DNA of 16,580 nucleotides from CAYRAV01 sp964422365 (GCA_964422365.1 CAYRAV010000071.1:1-16580), one strand, 5' to 3'; counted from the stretch's first letter, positions 9,000 to 16,194 are shown. Notes: a model not told the origin generated them from the sequence alone. Numbers and translations: made by a program.

Positions 9000-9761
9000 T
9001 CACATCCGAACGCTAATTCCTTTTTCATTTAAATACTTCTTCACTTCACTAATTTCCAACTCTTTATAATGAAATAACGAAGCTGCCAACGCAGCATCCG
9101 CCTTTCCTTTCGTTAAAGCTTCATAGAAATGTCCTTTATTTCCAGCACCACCTGAAGCAATGACAGGTATAGATACATTTTCTGAAATCGTTTTAGTTAA
9201 TTCAAGATCATAACCATCTTTTGTGCCATCACAATCCATGCTAGTTAATAAAATTTCACCCGCCCCTAATTTCGCTGCCTGAATGGCCCACTCCACAGCA
9301 TCAATTCCCATATCTACACGTCCGCCATTTTTATAAACATTCCACCCTGAACCATCTGTCCGGCGCTTCGCATCAATAGCCACAACTACACATTGACTTC
9401 CAAATTTATTAGCAGCCTCTGAAATTAAATTCGGATTCATAATAGCAGCTGTATTAACAGATATTTTATCTGCCCCTTCTCGCAGAATTTCTCTAAAATC
9501 TTCTATTGTTCTAATCCCGCCACCAACAGTAAATGGAATAAATACTGTTTCTGCAACTCTTCTAACCATATCTAATTTTATTGCTCTTGCATCAGAAGAA
9601 GCAGTAATATCTAAAAATACAAGTTCATCCGCCCCTGCTTTATCATAAGCAGCTCCTATCTCCACCGGATCTCCTGCATCTCTTAAATTCACAAAATTAA
9701 CACCCTTCACCACTCTGCCATTATGTACATCTAAACATGGAATAATTCTTTTTGTAAACAT
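9000..9761 (-). CDS. hisF: Imidazole glycerol phosphate synthase, cyclase subunit
   Basis: HisF is the TIM-barrel subunit that joins ammonia from HisH with PRFAR, giving imidazole glycerol phosphate and AICAR in histidine synthesis. The 253 residues start with the classic MFTKRIIPCLDV, with catalytic D11, and carry D130 in VVVAIDAKRR. The phosphate-binding segments TVGGGIRT (78-85) and IASGGAG are intact. The start is set by AAAGGAG just upstream. The ATG shares one base with the hisH stop (TAATG), typical of translational coupling. A longer in-frame opening to 9845 lies inside hisH and is not used. Confidence 0.97.
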   Translation of the reverse strand: MFTKRIIPCLDVHNGRVVKGVNFVNLRDAGDPVEIGAAYDKAGADELVFLDITASSDARAIKLDMVRRVAETVFIPFTVGGGIRTIEDFREILREGADKISVNTAAIMNPNLISEAANKFGSQCVVVAIDAKRRTDGSGWNVYKNGGRVDMGIDAVEWAIQAAKLGAGEILLTSMDCDGTKDGYDLELTKTISENVSIPVIASGGAGNKGHFYEALTKGKADAALAASLFHYKELEISEVKKYLNEKGISVRM

Positions 9762-10381
9762 TACTTCTGCTCCTTTCCAATGCTGGCAAAATTCTTTAAG
9801 ATCTTCAAACCAACTTCTCCACTCTTTTCCGGGTGAAACTGACATGCAAAAATATTATCTTTTTCAACAGATGCATGTATCAAAGTACTATACTCGGTTG
9901 TAGCAGCTACATCTGATTCATTTTTTGCTCTTAGATAATATGAATGTACAAAATATACATATGGGTTATCCTCAATTCCTTGAAATAATTTTGCATTAGT
10001 TTTATATTCAATAGAGTTCCATCCCATATGTGGAATCTTCACCCCCTCCTTATCCGGAATTCTTAAAATTTCACCTTCAAGCAATCCTAATCCTTCTACA
10101 CCTTCAGTTTCTTGACTATGTTCAAACATCAACTGCAGCCCCAGGCAGATTCCTAAAAGCGGAATTCCCTTTTCTGCAATCTCATGTATTGTTTTTATTA
10201 AATCATATTTATGTAATTTGTCCATTGCATCTCCAAAAGAACCTACTCCTGGTAATATTACCTTATCAGACTGTAATAATACTTTTTGTTCTCTTGTAAT
10301 AACAGACTGTTCCCCTAAATATGACAATGCCTTCTCTACACTTTTCAAATTTCCAGCATCATAATCAATGATTCCTATCAT
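9761..10381 (-). CDS. hisH: Imidazole glycerol phosphate synthase, glutamine amidotransferase subunit
   Basis: HisH hydrolyses glutamine and channels the ammonia into the HisF barrel. The 206-residue class I amidotransferase has its full triad: C79 in GICLGLQ, and H183 and E185 in QFHPEKSG. The oxyanion-strand motif PGVGSFG (44-50) is also present. ATG 10381 follows AAGGAAGAGGA. That site lies inside a 66-bp tandem duplication that also contains the 3' end of the upstream gene. The gene overlaps hisF by one base. The other histidine genes are not in this window. Confidence 0.96.
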   Translation of the reverse strand: MIGIIDYDAGNLKSVEKALSYLGEQSVITREQKVLLQSDKVILPGVGSFGDAMDKLHKYDLIKTIHEIAEKGIPLLGICLGLQLMFEHSQETEGVEGLGLLEGEILRIPDKEGVKIPHMGWNSIEYKTNAKLFQGIEDNPYVYFVHSYYLRAKNESDVAATTEYSTLIHASVEKDNIFACQFHPEKSGEVGLKILKNFASIGKEQK

Positions 10382-10382
10382 C

Positions 10383-10515
10383 TATCCTCTTCCTTTTCTA
10401 AATTATTCTTCACCATTTGCAATTTTCCGGACTTTCTCACTATACTCTTATCCTCTTCCTTTTCTAAATTATTCTTCACCATTTGCAATTTTCCGGACTT
10501 TCTCACTATACTCTT
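10383..10515. repeat. Exact 66-bp tandem duplication at the 3' end of the repeat-protein gene
   Basis: Bases 10383-10449 are identical to 10449-10515 (67 matching bases at a 66-base offset). The unit covers the last codons of the upstream gene (about from SEKVRKIANGEE), its stop codon and the short spacer with the hisH ribosome binding site. The real stop is at 10469-10471; the copy nearer hisH is an untranslated relic with its own stop at 10403-10405. The lack of any difference suggests a recent event. Confidence 0.93.
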
Positions 10516-12181
10516 CTTTATCTTTCATATCAAGCATATCATATGCCTCTTGCTCAGAAATTTCAAATGTATTCCCCAATTCAGCTAATATTTCTTCCTT
10601 TACATAATCAAAATCGCTCTTTATTCCCAGCTGCTTTGCCTCATATAAATGTTTATCATATTTATCTAAACCTTTCAAAAGCGAATCCAGTGCTTCTGAA
10701 TATAATTTAATACCATAATAATTATTATAAGAATTTAATTGTTTGTCAACATACATTACTGTCATAATTTTATTATAGATTTCTTCATCTTTACTTTTTA
10801 TCTTTACGCCGCGAATCTGTTCGTATGCCTGTGTATATTTTTTAACATCAAATAAATTTGTTGCATTTTTAATGCTTTGATTATATGAAAATATGTTAGT
10901 TCCCATAACTATTGTAACTGCACATATTGCAAAGAAAGCAAATACAATTGAAGCACCAACCTTATTAATTCGTCCTTCATCTTCTACAACTTCTTCCACA
11001 TTTTCTTGTTTCTGCTGTGCTTTTCTCTCTTCCTTTTCTTTTTTCGCTTGCTCTTTTGCTGCCTTCTTAGCAGCTTTCTTTTCTTCCTTTTTGGCTTTCT
11101 TCTCAGCCTTTACTTCTTCTTTTGTTACTTCTTTTTCCTTCTCTTCTGCATTTTTCTTTTCTTCCTCTTTTAAGCGTTTCTCTTCCTCTTTCTGTAATTC
11201 TAATGCCTTTTGTTTTTCCCATTTATCATCCTTAACATTTCCAAATAACTTTTCAAAAAAACCTTTCTTCTTTTCTTCTTTTTCTTCTTTTCCTCCAGTG
11301 GTTATCATTTCCTCTGCATCAGGTATCCCGTCTAATAATGAAGAATCCAATATATCACTAAAATTTTCTAAAATACTATCCTGTTCTTTCAATATTTCTT
11401 CATTCTCCTTATTTTCCTCATCAGGAACTGAAAAATCCAAAGAATCATTTAAGAAACTGTCAAGAGAAAATTCTTCCGTATTTTCGTTATCTGGCTCTTT
11501 TAATAAGTCTTGTTCTTCTGCTTCATTTACTGCTTCCTCTGTGAATGTACCATTTTCGTCAAAACTTTGCTCCAAACCATTTATGATTTCTTCTGATAAT
11601 AAACTATCTAAATCACTTTCTTTTTCCTCTTCTACATCATCAGACACTTTATCTGTTAACAAACTATTCATATCAAACTCCTCTTCTATATCACTTGAAA
11701 TCTCTTTTGTTAACAAATCATTCATATTAAGCTCTTCTTCCAAATCATGAAAATCTTCTACTGCTAAGTCTTCCAATTCAAGATCTAATTTGTCTTGTTT
11801 CATGTCATCAAAATCAATGTTATTTGCATCAATGTTATCTACATCAATATTGTCTATATCAATGTTATCTAAACCAATGTTACCTACATCAATGTTATCT
11901 ACATCAATATTGTCTATATCAATATTATTCACATCAATGTTACCTACATCAATATTGTCTATATCAATATTATCTACATCAATATTATTTACATCAATGT
12001 TATCTACATCAATATTGTCTATATCAATATTGTCTACATCAATGTTATCTAATACATCATTCATATTGTCCAAATTAAACTCTGAGAATTCTTTATCTAA
12101 CTCATCTTCATTTATATTCAGTTCTTCTTTTTGCTCCATCTTTTCATCTACTTCTTCTGAAATATTTTTTTTCTTTTCCAT
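10469..12181 (-). CDS. Single-pass membrane protein with acidic DNIDx pentapeptide repeats and a Lys/Glu-rich coil
   Basis: I do not recognise a family for this 570-residue protein. In order: a short charged start; sixteen pentapeptides of the type DNIDV/DNIDI/NNIDV/GNIDV (45-124); a long Asp/Glu-rich stretch (about 125-295); a Lys/Glu/Ala-rich, probably coiled-coil part (about 296-400); one hydrophobic helix (about 409-431, ASIVFAFFAICAVTIVMGTN); and a helical C-terminal domain of about 140 residues. With no signal peptide and lysines before the helix, the N-terminal 400 residues should be cytoplasmic and the C-terminus outside. AGGAG lies upstream of ATG 12181. It is followed by hisH after 87 bp with no terminator, so it probably leads a hisHF transcript. 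The function is unknown; a scaffold or envelope role is only a guess. Confidence 0.82.
   Translation of the reverse strand: MEKKKNISEEVDEKMEQKEELNINEDELDKEFSEFNLDNMNDVLDNIDVDNIDIDNIDVDNIDVNNIDVDNIDIDNIDVGNIDVNNIDIDNIDVDNIDVGNIGLDNIDIDNIDVDNIDANNIDFDDMKQDKLDLELEDLAVEDFHDLEEELNMNDLLTKEISSDIEEEFDMNSLLTDKVSDDVEEEKESDLDSLLSEEIINGLEQSFDENGTFTEEAVNEAEEQDLLKEPDNENTEEFSLDSFLNDSLDFSVPDEENKENEEILKEQDSILENFSDILDSSLLDGIPDAEEMITTGGKEEKEEKKKGFFEKLFGNVKDDKWEKQKALELQKEEEKRLKEEEKKNAEEKEKEVTKEEVKAEKKAKKEEKKAAKKAAKEQAKKEKEERKAQQKQENVEEVVEDEGRINKVGASIVFAFFAICAVTIVMGTNIFSYNQSIKNATNLFDVKKYTQAYEQIRGVKIKSKDEEIYNKIMTVMYVDKQLNSYNNYYGIKLYSEALDSLLKGLDKYDKHLYEAKQLGIKSDFDYVKEEILAELGNTFEISEQEAYDMLDMKDKEEYSEKVRKIANGEE
11810..12049 (-). 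repeat. Sixteen 15-bp tandem repeats encoding DNIDx
   Basis: The 240-bp block codes for 16 uninterrupted pentapeptides (residues 45-124). Position 1 is mostly Asp, sometimes Asn or Gly; positions 2-4 are nearly always Asn-Ile-Asp; position 5 is Val, Ile, Ala, Phe or Leu. Many DNA units differ by only one or two bases, so the copy number could change by slippage without breaking the frame. Confidence 0.92.
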
Positions 12182-12370
12182 TGTCCATTCCTCTCCTGCT
12201 CTACTACCTTTATTTCTAAGTTAATATACCTAAATATTACCCTTTATTTCTGTGCTTTACTAATATATGTATTTCTTACATTATCTCAACTTTCCTTACA
12301 TATTTCATATACAATCTCACTTCACTTTTCTGCTCTATTTAATATAAGTTTCTATCATCATATTACATAT

Positions 12371-12399
12371 ATTCTATCATATAATTTATGAAGAAACAA
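12371..12399 (-). promoter_or_regulatory. Candidate promoter of the membrane protein-hisH-hisF operon
   Basis: On the minus strand TTGTTT (12399-12394) and TAGAAT (12376-12371) are 17 bases apart. The leader would be about 180 nt. A second weaker pair, TTGAGA (12289-12284) and TATATT (12267-12262), lies closer to the gene. In such AT-rich DNA either could be chance. Confidence 0.35.
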
Positions 12400-12511
12400 C
12401 TCACTTATTTCTTGTGTTTCCAGGTTCTTTCAAAAAGTATTATCTTGCAAGAACTTTAAAACACAAAGTTTAAACACTATATTCATCATTCACAATGATA
12501 TATACCTAAAC

Positions 12512-12562
12512 ATTAAGTACTGTCTTTCTAAACTGTTTTTCGAAAACTAAAGACTTCTTAAT
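12512..12562 (-). other. Imperfect hairpin in the intergenic region
   Basis: ATTAAG/CTTAAT (12557-12562 with 12512-12517) and GTCTTT/AAAGAC (12549-12554 with 12522-12527) can form two stacked helices enclosing the small palindrome TTTTCGAAAA. A TATAAT lies just upstream on the minus strand (12568-12563) without a good -35. It may be chance structure. Confidence 0.2.
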
Positions 12563-12635
12563 ATTATACTATTTCGCTCTATCTTTTTGTCCCAACATCC
12601 AATATTTTTCAAACACATTTAAATTCCATAAAATA

Positions 12636-12736
12636 AAAGATTGCTATACTTAAATCTTTTCCGAAAAAGATTTACAGATAAAAATAAATTTTAATTTTAC
12701 CTATTAAATTCAGAAAAAATTAATATAGCAATTTTT
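12636..12736 (-). terminator. Nested inverted repeat, candidate terminator or structured 3' end of the cheV transcript
   Basis: Outer arms 12724-12736 and 12636-12648 pair over 13 positions with one G-U in RNA. Inside lies a perfect 9-bp hairpin (12652-12660 with 12665-12673, loop of four). On the minus strand the outer stem is followed by a U-rich tract (TATTTTATGG). It lies about 150-250 nt past the cheV stop, so it could end that transcript, though the loop between the outer arms is unusually long. Confidence 0.35.
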
Positions 12737-12882
12737 ATTTATAAATATACCATATATTATAGGCTTTTTCAGATATAATGTACTTTGTAACAGCCTTAAC
12801 AATCAAACATAACTACTTTGGTCTTTGAATCTAAATTTAGAGTTCATATATTCCATGTATAAAATATCGAATCATCACAATA

Positions 12883-13791
12883 TCATTTTGTATTATCTAT
12901 TAATTTATCAATTTCTTCAACTAACATTCCAATTTCCGGTTTTGAAAGTTGTGCATTAGCGCCTAACATTGCACCTTTTCTTTTCATCTCATCATTAACT
13001 AAAGAAGAAAATATAATAACTGGCAAAAACGAAAAATTTTCATCATCTTTAATTAGCTTTGTCAATCTATGTCCATCCATCATAGGCATTTCTATATCTG
13101 TAATTACGCATTTCACTCTATCATTCAAAGTTCCCTCTCTATGGAACTGTTTCAATTTATCCCAAGCCTCTTGTCCATTTCCAGTCACAATTACATTTTC
13201 ATATCCTGCTTTCACTAAACAATCACAAATCAATTTGCTTAATAAAGCAGAATCTTCTGCTATAAGAATCGGACAGTCTTTTCTCTCACGTTTTCCTAAA
13301 CGATCGATATCAGAAACTTTCAATGATGTTTCCGGACTAATCTCTGAAACAATTTTTTCAAAATCTAATATTATAATCAGTTTATCTTCAAACTTAATAA
13401 TACCTGTAGCAACACCAGCCCCCGCTGTATTAATTGTCTCATCAGGTTTTACAATATCAGCCCACGAAACACGATGAATACCTACTACACCGTGTACATG
13501 AAAAGCTGTATTCAATTGATTGAAATTAGTCACAATATACATATCTTTTGTTTCATCATTTGATTGTGGTAATTTTAAACTTTTAGCCAGATCAATAATA
13601 GAAATAATAGTATCTCTTGGCATGAAAATCCCCTCAATACATGGATGTGAATTTGGAATAGGTGTGGGTTTCTTATATGTTAAAATTTCTTTTATCTTAG
13701 CCACATTAATTCCATAATGATTTTTACCTACTGTAAACTCCAATATTTCTAACTCATTTGTTCCACTTTCTAACAATATATTTGTTTCCAT
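12883..13791 (-). CDS. cheV: Chemotaxis coupling protein CheV (CheW domain plus response-regulator receiver)
   Basis: CheV links chemoreceptors to the CheA kinase and is tuned by phosphorylation of its receiver domain. The 302 residues hold a CheW-like domain (about 14-155: ILEFTVGKNHYGINVAKIKEI, PCIEGIFMPRDTIISIIDL). A receiver domain follows (about 173-300) with acidic pocket E179/D180, phospho-acceptor D232 in ITDIEMPMMDG, S262 and K284. I chose ATG 13791 because GGAGGA lies 8 bases upstream; a TTG at 13806 would include that site. It has its own promoter, and no other chemotaxis or flagellar gene is in the window. Its presence suggests a motile or recently motile host. Confidence 0.95.
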   Translation of the reverse strand: METNILLESGTNELEILEFTVGKNHYGINVAKIKEILTYKKPTPIPNSHPCIEGIFMPRDTIISIIDLAKSLKLPQSNDETKDMYIVTNFNQLNTAFHVHGVVGIHRVSWADIVKPDETINTAGAGVATGIIKFEDKLIIILDFEKIVSEISPETSLKVSDIDRLGKRERKDCPILIAEDSALLSKLICDCLVKAGYENVIVTGNGQEAWDKLKQFHREGTLNDRVKCVITDIEMPMMDGHRLTKLIKDDENFSFLPVIIFSSLVNDEMKRKGAMLGANAQLSKPEIGMLVEEIDKLIDNTK

Positions 13792-13828
13792 AGCAACTTC
13801 CTCCAATCATTCTTACTTCTCCATTCCT

Positions 13829-13857
13829 ATTATATATCATTTTTACCAAATATACAA
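13829..13857 (-). promoter_or_regulatory. Sigma-A promoter of cheV
   Basis: TTGTAT (13857-13852) and a perfect TATAAT (13834-13829) are exactly 17 bases apart on the minus strand. The predicted start near 13822 gives a short leader of about 30 nt. The spacing is not that of a flagellar sigma-28 promoter. Confidence 0.7.
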
Positions 13858-13923
13858 ATTGTTTTTTATATTTTTTGGTTACAGTTGTTCCATATAGAAA
13901 TAACTATACAATATACGCAGGAG

Positions 13924-13970
13924 AGCTTATTTTACTGTTACACAATCCCTCATTATTAAACAGTAAAGCT
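13924..13970. repeat. Inverted repeat upstream of cheV
   Basis: TTTACTGTT (13931-13939) and AACAGTAAA (13959-13967) are perfect inverse copies, extended by AGCT on both outer sides with a short bulge. The 19-nt spacer has no clear content. No U-run follows on either strand, so it is a poor terminator. Confidence 0.5.
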
Positions 13971-13979
13971 ACTGCTTTC

Positions 13980-14143
13980 ATATCACGATACTGGTACTAA
14001 ATTTCAGTCTGCCATCCTTCTTCGCCTGAATCCATAACTGCTGCGGAATCAAACAGTTCTTCAAATAAACTGGCGAACACATATAAGAATCTGCTCATTC
14101 CTCTATCAACATTTTTCCAACAACCATATCATACCGTTCTTTC
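13980..14143 (-). pseudogene. Possible decayed gene fragment
   Basis: The base composition here is less AT-rich than the flanks. One minus-strand frame reads as a protein-like stretch, including SPVYLKNCLIPQQLWIQAKK and KDGRLKFSTSIVI, interrupted by one stop and ending at another, with no start codon or ribosome binding site. I do not recognise the family. It may be a remnant of a deleted gene, or chance. The remaining gap (13858-14179) shows only the inverted repeat and an ACACT-TAT-AGTGT palindrome at 14155-14167. Confidence 0.25.
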
Positions 14144-14173
14144 AATTGTTAGAGCACACTTATAGTGTACAAA

Positions 14174-14208
14174 CAAAAAACCTGAACATATTCAAAATAT
14201 GTTCAGGT
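14174..14208 (-). terminator. Rho-independent terminator of the BspA-like gene
   Basis: A perfect 13-bp stem (14196-14208 with 14180-14192) with a 3-nt loop is followed on the minus strand by TTTTTTGTTTGT. It lies about 30 bp past the stop codon at 14241. This is a textbook intrinsic terminator and shows the gene ends its transcript. Confidence 0.93.
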
Positions 14209-14240
14209 AAATCTGTACTTTGGTATTATCTATCTTATCT

Positions 14241-16001
14241 TTATTTTACACTTCCTTTAAATCCAGCTGCTTCTGCCATTTTCTTATATGCAGATTTCTT
14301 ACCAGAAGGAACCTTAATTATTGCAGTCTTTTTGATTCCCTTAAATGCATTTGTATCAATTTTTTTAAGCTTTTTAGATTTAATTGTAATGGCTGTAATC
14401 TTACTATCACCATTAAATGCATTTTTTCCAATAGAAGTTATATTTGTTCCAATTGTTACTTTCTTAAGTTTTGTACAATTTTTAAATGCACCAGCTCCAA
14501 TATCTGTTACTTTAGCTGATATACCTTGTATTTTTACGGTTGCTGGAACAGTTGCTGATGTTAATTTTTTATTTTTTGTTGCAGATACAGTTACTGTTAC
14601 TGTTCCATCTGCACCAGCCTTTGTCACTTTGTACTTCAATTTTCCAACTGTATAAACTGCACCATTTTTTACAGGTTCTTTTTCTGAAGTTGTTGGCTGA
14701 CTATCACTTTTTGCAGACTCAATTAATTCTTCTAATTCTCCAATCAACTCATCTGCTTCATTTTTTGTTGCAGCATTATTTTGCAATAATTCCTGTGCTT
14801 CTTGAATATGACTTGCAAGAATAGTTAAAGTTGCATCATTGCTAACCAACTCAGAACCTGTAGCAATTAAAGATTCTAATTTTTCTTTCTGGTCAGCTGT
14901 TATACCTGTATCTGTTACAGGTTCACCATATACAACGGATAATTGCTTAACAGCATAATTAGAACTGTTTATATTAACTGTATATGTTGTCTCTGTTACT
15001 GGTAAATCCTTTAAAATAACTTTACCATTTACAATACTCTGATTTTCTGCTACATAAACTGTAGTTCTTCCTTCTTTATAAGAAACACTAACCGTAACAT
15101 CTTTTAACTCGTCTGGAACTGAAACACTAAGTGTAGTAGCATCTGTGATTTCAGCATTAAAACTACCTGTTCCATTATAAAAAGTACCAAGTGTCAAGTT
15201 ACATCCAATATTATAAATACCAATATCTGTAATTAACTTTACATTTGTTAATGTTTTTCCATTTGTTTCAAACTGTTTGAATAAAGCACCTCCATGATTT
15301 TTCAGTTGTTTACCTTCTGGTGTAGACCATGCAATTTCGAGATTTTCTACTCTATTCCCCCACCAAAGATTTTCCATGGTTCCCATTCCATAAGAAGTGC
15401 CATCACTAAACTCTATTACCGCTCCCGCAACAGTTACTCCTACATTATCACCAATTGTAACTGTATTTTCTGTTTTTACTCCAACAATATCAATCTGATA
15501 ATCACCATAAGAACTATTCATTGTATAGTTATCTACAGATAATCCTTCTGAACTGATTTCTTCCCCATTTGCCTTTGAAAATTTATATGTATTATTGTCA
15601 TAATCTAATGTTTTGTATGCTTTTGGTGTTCCCTCATAATCTACAAAATAGTAACTGTCATTTTCTGTTTTTTCGCTACTCTTCAACTCATTATAATCAT
15701 CTGCTGTCACAGCAACTGGGTAGGTTACACCAAGAATATCTTTTCCATCATTGTATGTACCTTTAGCCAATCCTGTTGTACCCAGGAATTTTGATGTTGT
15801 GGCTGTGGAAACCACATCATAGTAGCTGTTTTGTGTTAATCCTTCTGATGCATAGAAATCCCCATAAGGAATATTCATCATAACATACTTATATTCTTCC
15901 TGACTAGCCTCTTCTGCATTTACAAAACTAGGTGTCATATTCATACACATAGCTACTGCCATAATTCCTGAAATAATCTTTCCTTTAATGTTCTTTTTCA
16001 T
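14241..16001 (-). CDS. Secreted surface protein with C-terminal BspA-like leucine-rich repeats
   Basis: The 586-residue protein starts with a Sec signal peptide (KKNIKGK, hydrophobic core, likely cleavage after VNA at residue 29). Residues about 35-170 form a conserved-looking part (YVMMNIPYGDFYASE, VVSTATTSKFLGTTGLAKGTY) whose function I do not know. A beta-rich region follows to about 365. Then comes a helical stretch resembling FIVAR-type modules (about 370-445). A lysine-rich C-terminus has LRR_5/BspA-like repeats (about 505-586: VTDIGAGAFKNCTKLKKVTI, TSIGKNAFNG, IDTNAFKG). No LPXTG motif or membrane anchor is seen. AAAAGGAG sets ATG 16001. The promoter carries a DtxR-like palindrome, so a role in metal or haem acquisition is possible but only inferred. 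Confidence 0.88.
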   Translation of the reverse strand: MKKNIKGKIISGIMAVAMCMNMTPSFVNAEEASQEEYKYVMMNIPYGDFYASEGLTQNSYYDVVSTATTSKFLGTTGLAKGTYNDGKDILGVTYPVAVTADDYNELKSSEKTENDSYYFVDYEGTPKAYKTLDYDNNTYKFSKANGEEISSEGLSVDNYTMNSSYGDYQIDIVGVKTENTVTIGDNVGVTVAGAVIEFSDGTSYGMGTMENLWWGNRVENLEIAWSTPEGKQLKNHGGALFKQFETNGKTLTNVKLITDIGIYNIGCNLTLGTFYNGTGSFNAEITDATTLSVSVPDELKDVTVSVSYKEGRTTVYVAENQSIVNGKVILKDLPVTETTYTVNINSSNYAVKQLSVVYGEPVTDTGITADQKEKLESLIATGSELVSNDATLTILASHIQEAQELLQNNAATKNEADELIGELEELIESAKSDSQPTTSEKEPVKNGAVYTVGKLKYKVTKAGADGTVTVTVSATKNKKLTSATVPATVKIQGISAKVTDIGAGAFKNCTKLKKVTIGTNITSIGKNAFNGDSKITAITIKSKKLKKIDTNAFKGIKKTAIIKVPSGKKSAYKKMAEAAGFKGSVK

Positions 16002-16008
16002 CTTAAAA

Positions 16009-16101
16009 TTACTCCTTTTCAACATAATACACTTTTTTCAACCTTATGTTATTTGAACAAAATCTTTCCTTAATGTCTATTTGTACTATACCTCCTTTTT
16101 T
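16009..16101 (-). other. Leader segment with an orphan Shine-Dalgarno and short open frame
   Basis: AAAAAAGGAGG (16101-16091) is stronger than the site of the downstream gene, yet no ATG, GTG or TTG stands at the right distance. A frame open from about 16089 (ATA, then GTA) runs 26 codons to a TAA at 16011-16009, inside the ribosome binding region of the main gene. It could be a decayed leader peptide, or an anti-Shine-Dalgarno partner in leader folding. Confidence 0.3.
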
Positions 16102-16135
16102 ACAATATTGTTATAACCTGAAATATTTTGTTCAA
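16053..16135 (-). promoter_or_regulatory. Long-range stem in the 5' leader
   Basis: TTGAACAAAAT (16135-16125) and ATTTTGTTCAA (16063-16053) are perfect 11-bp partners on the minus strand and enclose the orphan Shine-Dalgarno. A second hairpin upstream (16147-16165) has a 7-bp stem CAGCCTC/GAGGTTG with a GAACA loop. Together they make the leader clearly structured. It matches no riboswitch class I know. Confidence 0.4.
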
Positions 16136-16170
16136 TACTACATTCACAACCTCTGTTCGAGGCTGCCACT

Positions 16171-16190
16171 TTAGGTTAGCTTATGCTAAC
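16171..16190. promoter_or_regulatory. Candidate DtxR/IdeR-type metal repressor operator
   Basis: TTAGGTTAGC (16171-16180) and GCTAAC (16185-16190) form the palindrome GTTAGC-N4-GCTAAC. The left half matches the DtxR/IdeR iron-box half-site TTAGGTTAG; the right half matches only over its inner six bases. It sits between the -10 box and the predicted transcription start of the BspA-like gene, where a bound repressor would block transcription. Confidence 0.5.
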
Positions 16191-16194
16191 AGTA

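Larger units (their letters stand above)
12182..12882. other. 700-bp AT-rich intergenic region
   Basis: No convincing gene is seen on either strand. The region should hold the cheV transcript end and the promoter of the membrane-protein/hisHF operon. It contains two promoter-like pairs, a hairpin at 12512-12562 and a nested inverted repeat at 12636-12736, listed separately. No T-box or other riboswitch that I can recognise is present. Confidence 0.6.

Noticed and set aside
9762..9845. N-terminal extension of hisF
   Set aside because: It lies inside hisH, and MFTKRIIPCLDV with its own ribosome binding site marks the family's usual start at 9761.
10893..11750. Long plus-strand open frame opposite the acidic and Lys/Glu-rich parts of the membrane protein
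   Set aside because: It is a serine/phenylalanine-rich mirror of GAA/AAA-rich codons on the minus strand, with no ribosome binding site. The minus-strand gene has a start, a ribosome binding site, a membrane helix and a natural composition.
11810..12049. Regular short repeats as a possible CRISPR array
   Set aside because: Units are 15 bp, directly adjacent and in frame with a gene; there are no unique spacers and no cas genes.
11790..12224. Plus-strand frames with regular repeats opposite the DNIDx block
   Set aside because: They are antisense reading of the 15-bp repeat; any repeat whose unit is a multiple of three stays open in several frames.
12182..12882. T-box or histidine attenuator ahead of the hisHF transcript
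   Set aside because: I could not find a T-box core sequence or a run of histidine codons in a short leader frame.
14146..14655. Hydrophobic plus-strand frame opposite the leucine-rich repeats
   Set aside because: It overlaps the terminator and the well-supported minus-strand gene and has no ribosome binding site.
16002..16025. N-terminal extension of the BspA-like protein from ATG 16025
   Set aside because: The extension would contain the AAAAGGAG site, which is well placed for ATG 16001, where a standard signal peptide begins.
16171..16190. The GTTAGC palindrome as a transcription terminator
   Set aside because: The stem is only 6 bp with no U-run on either strand, and it sits right after a perfect promoter.
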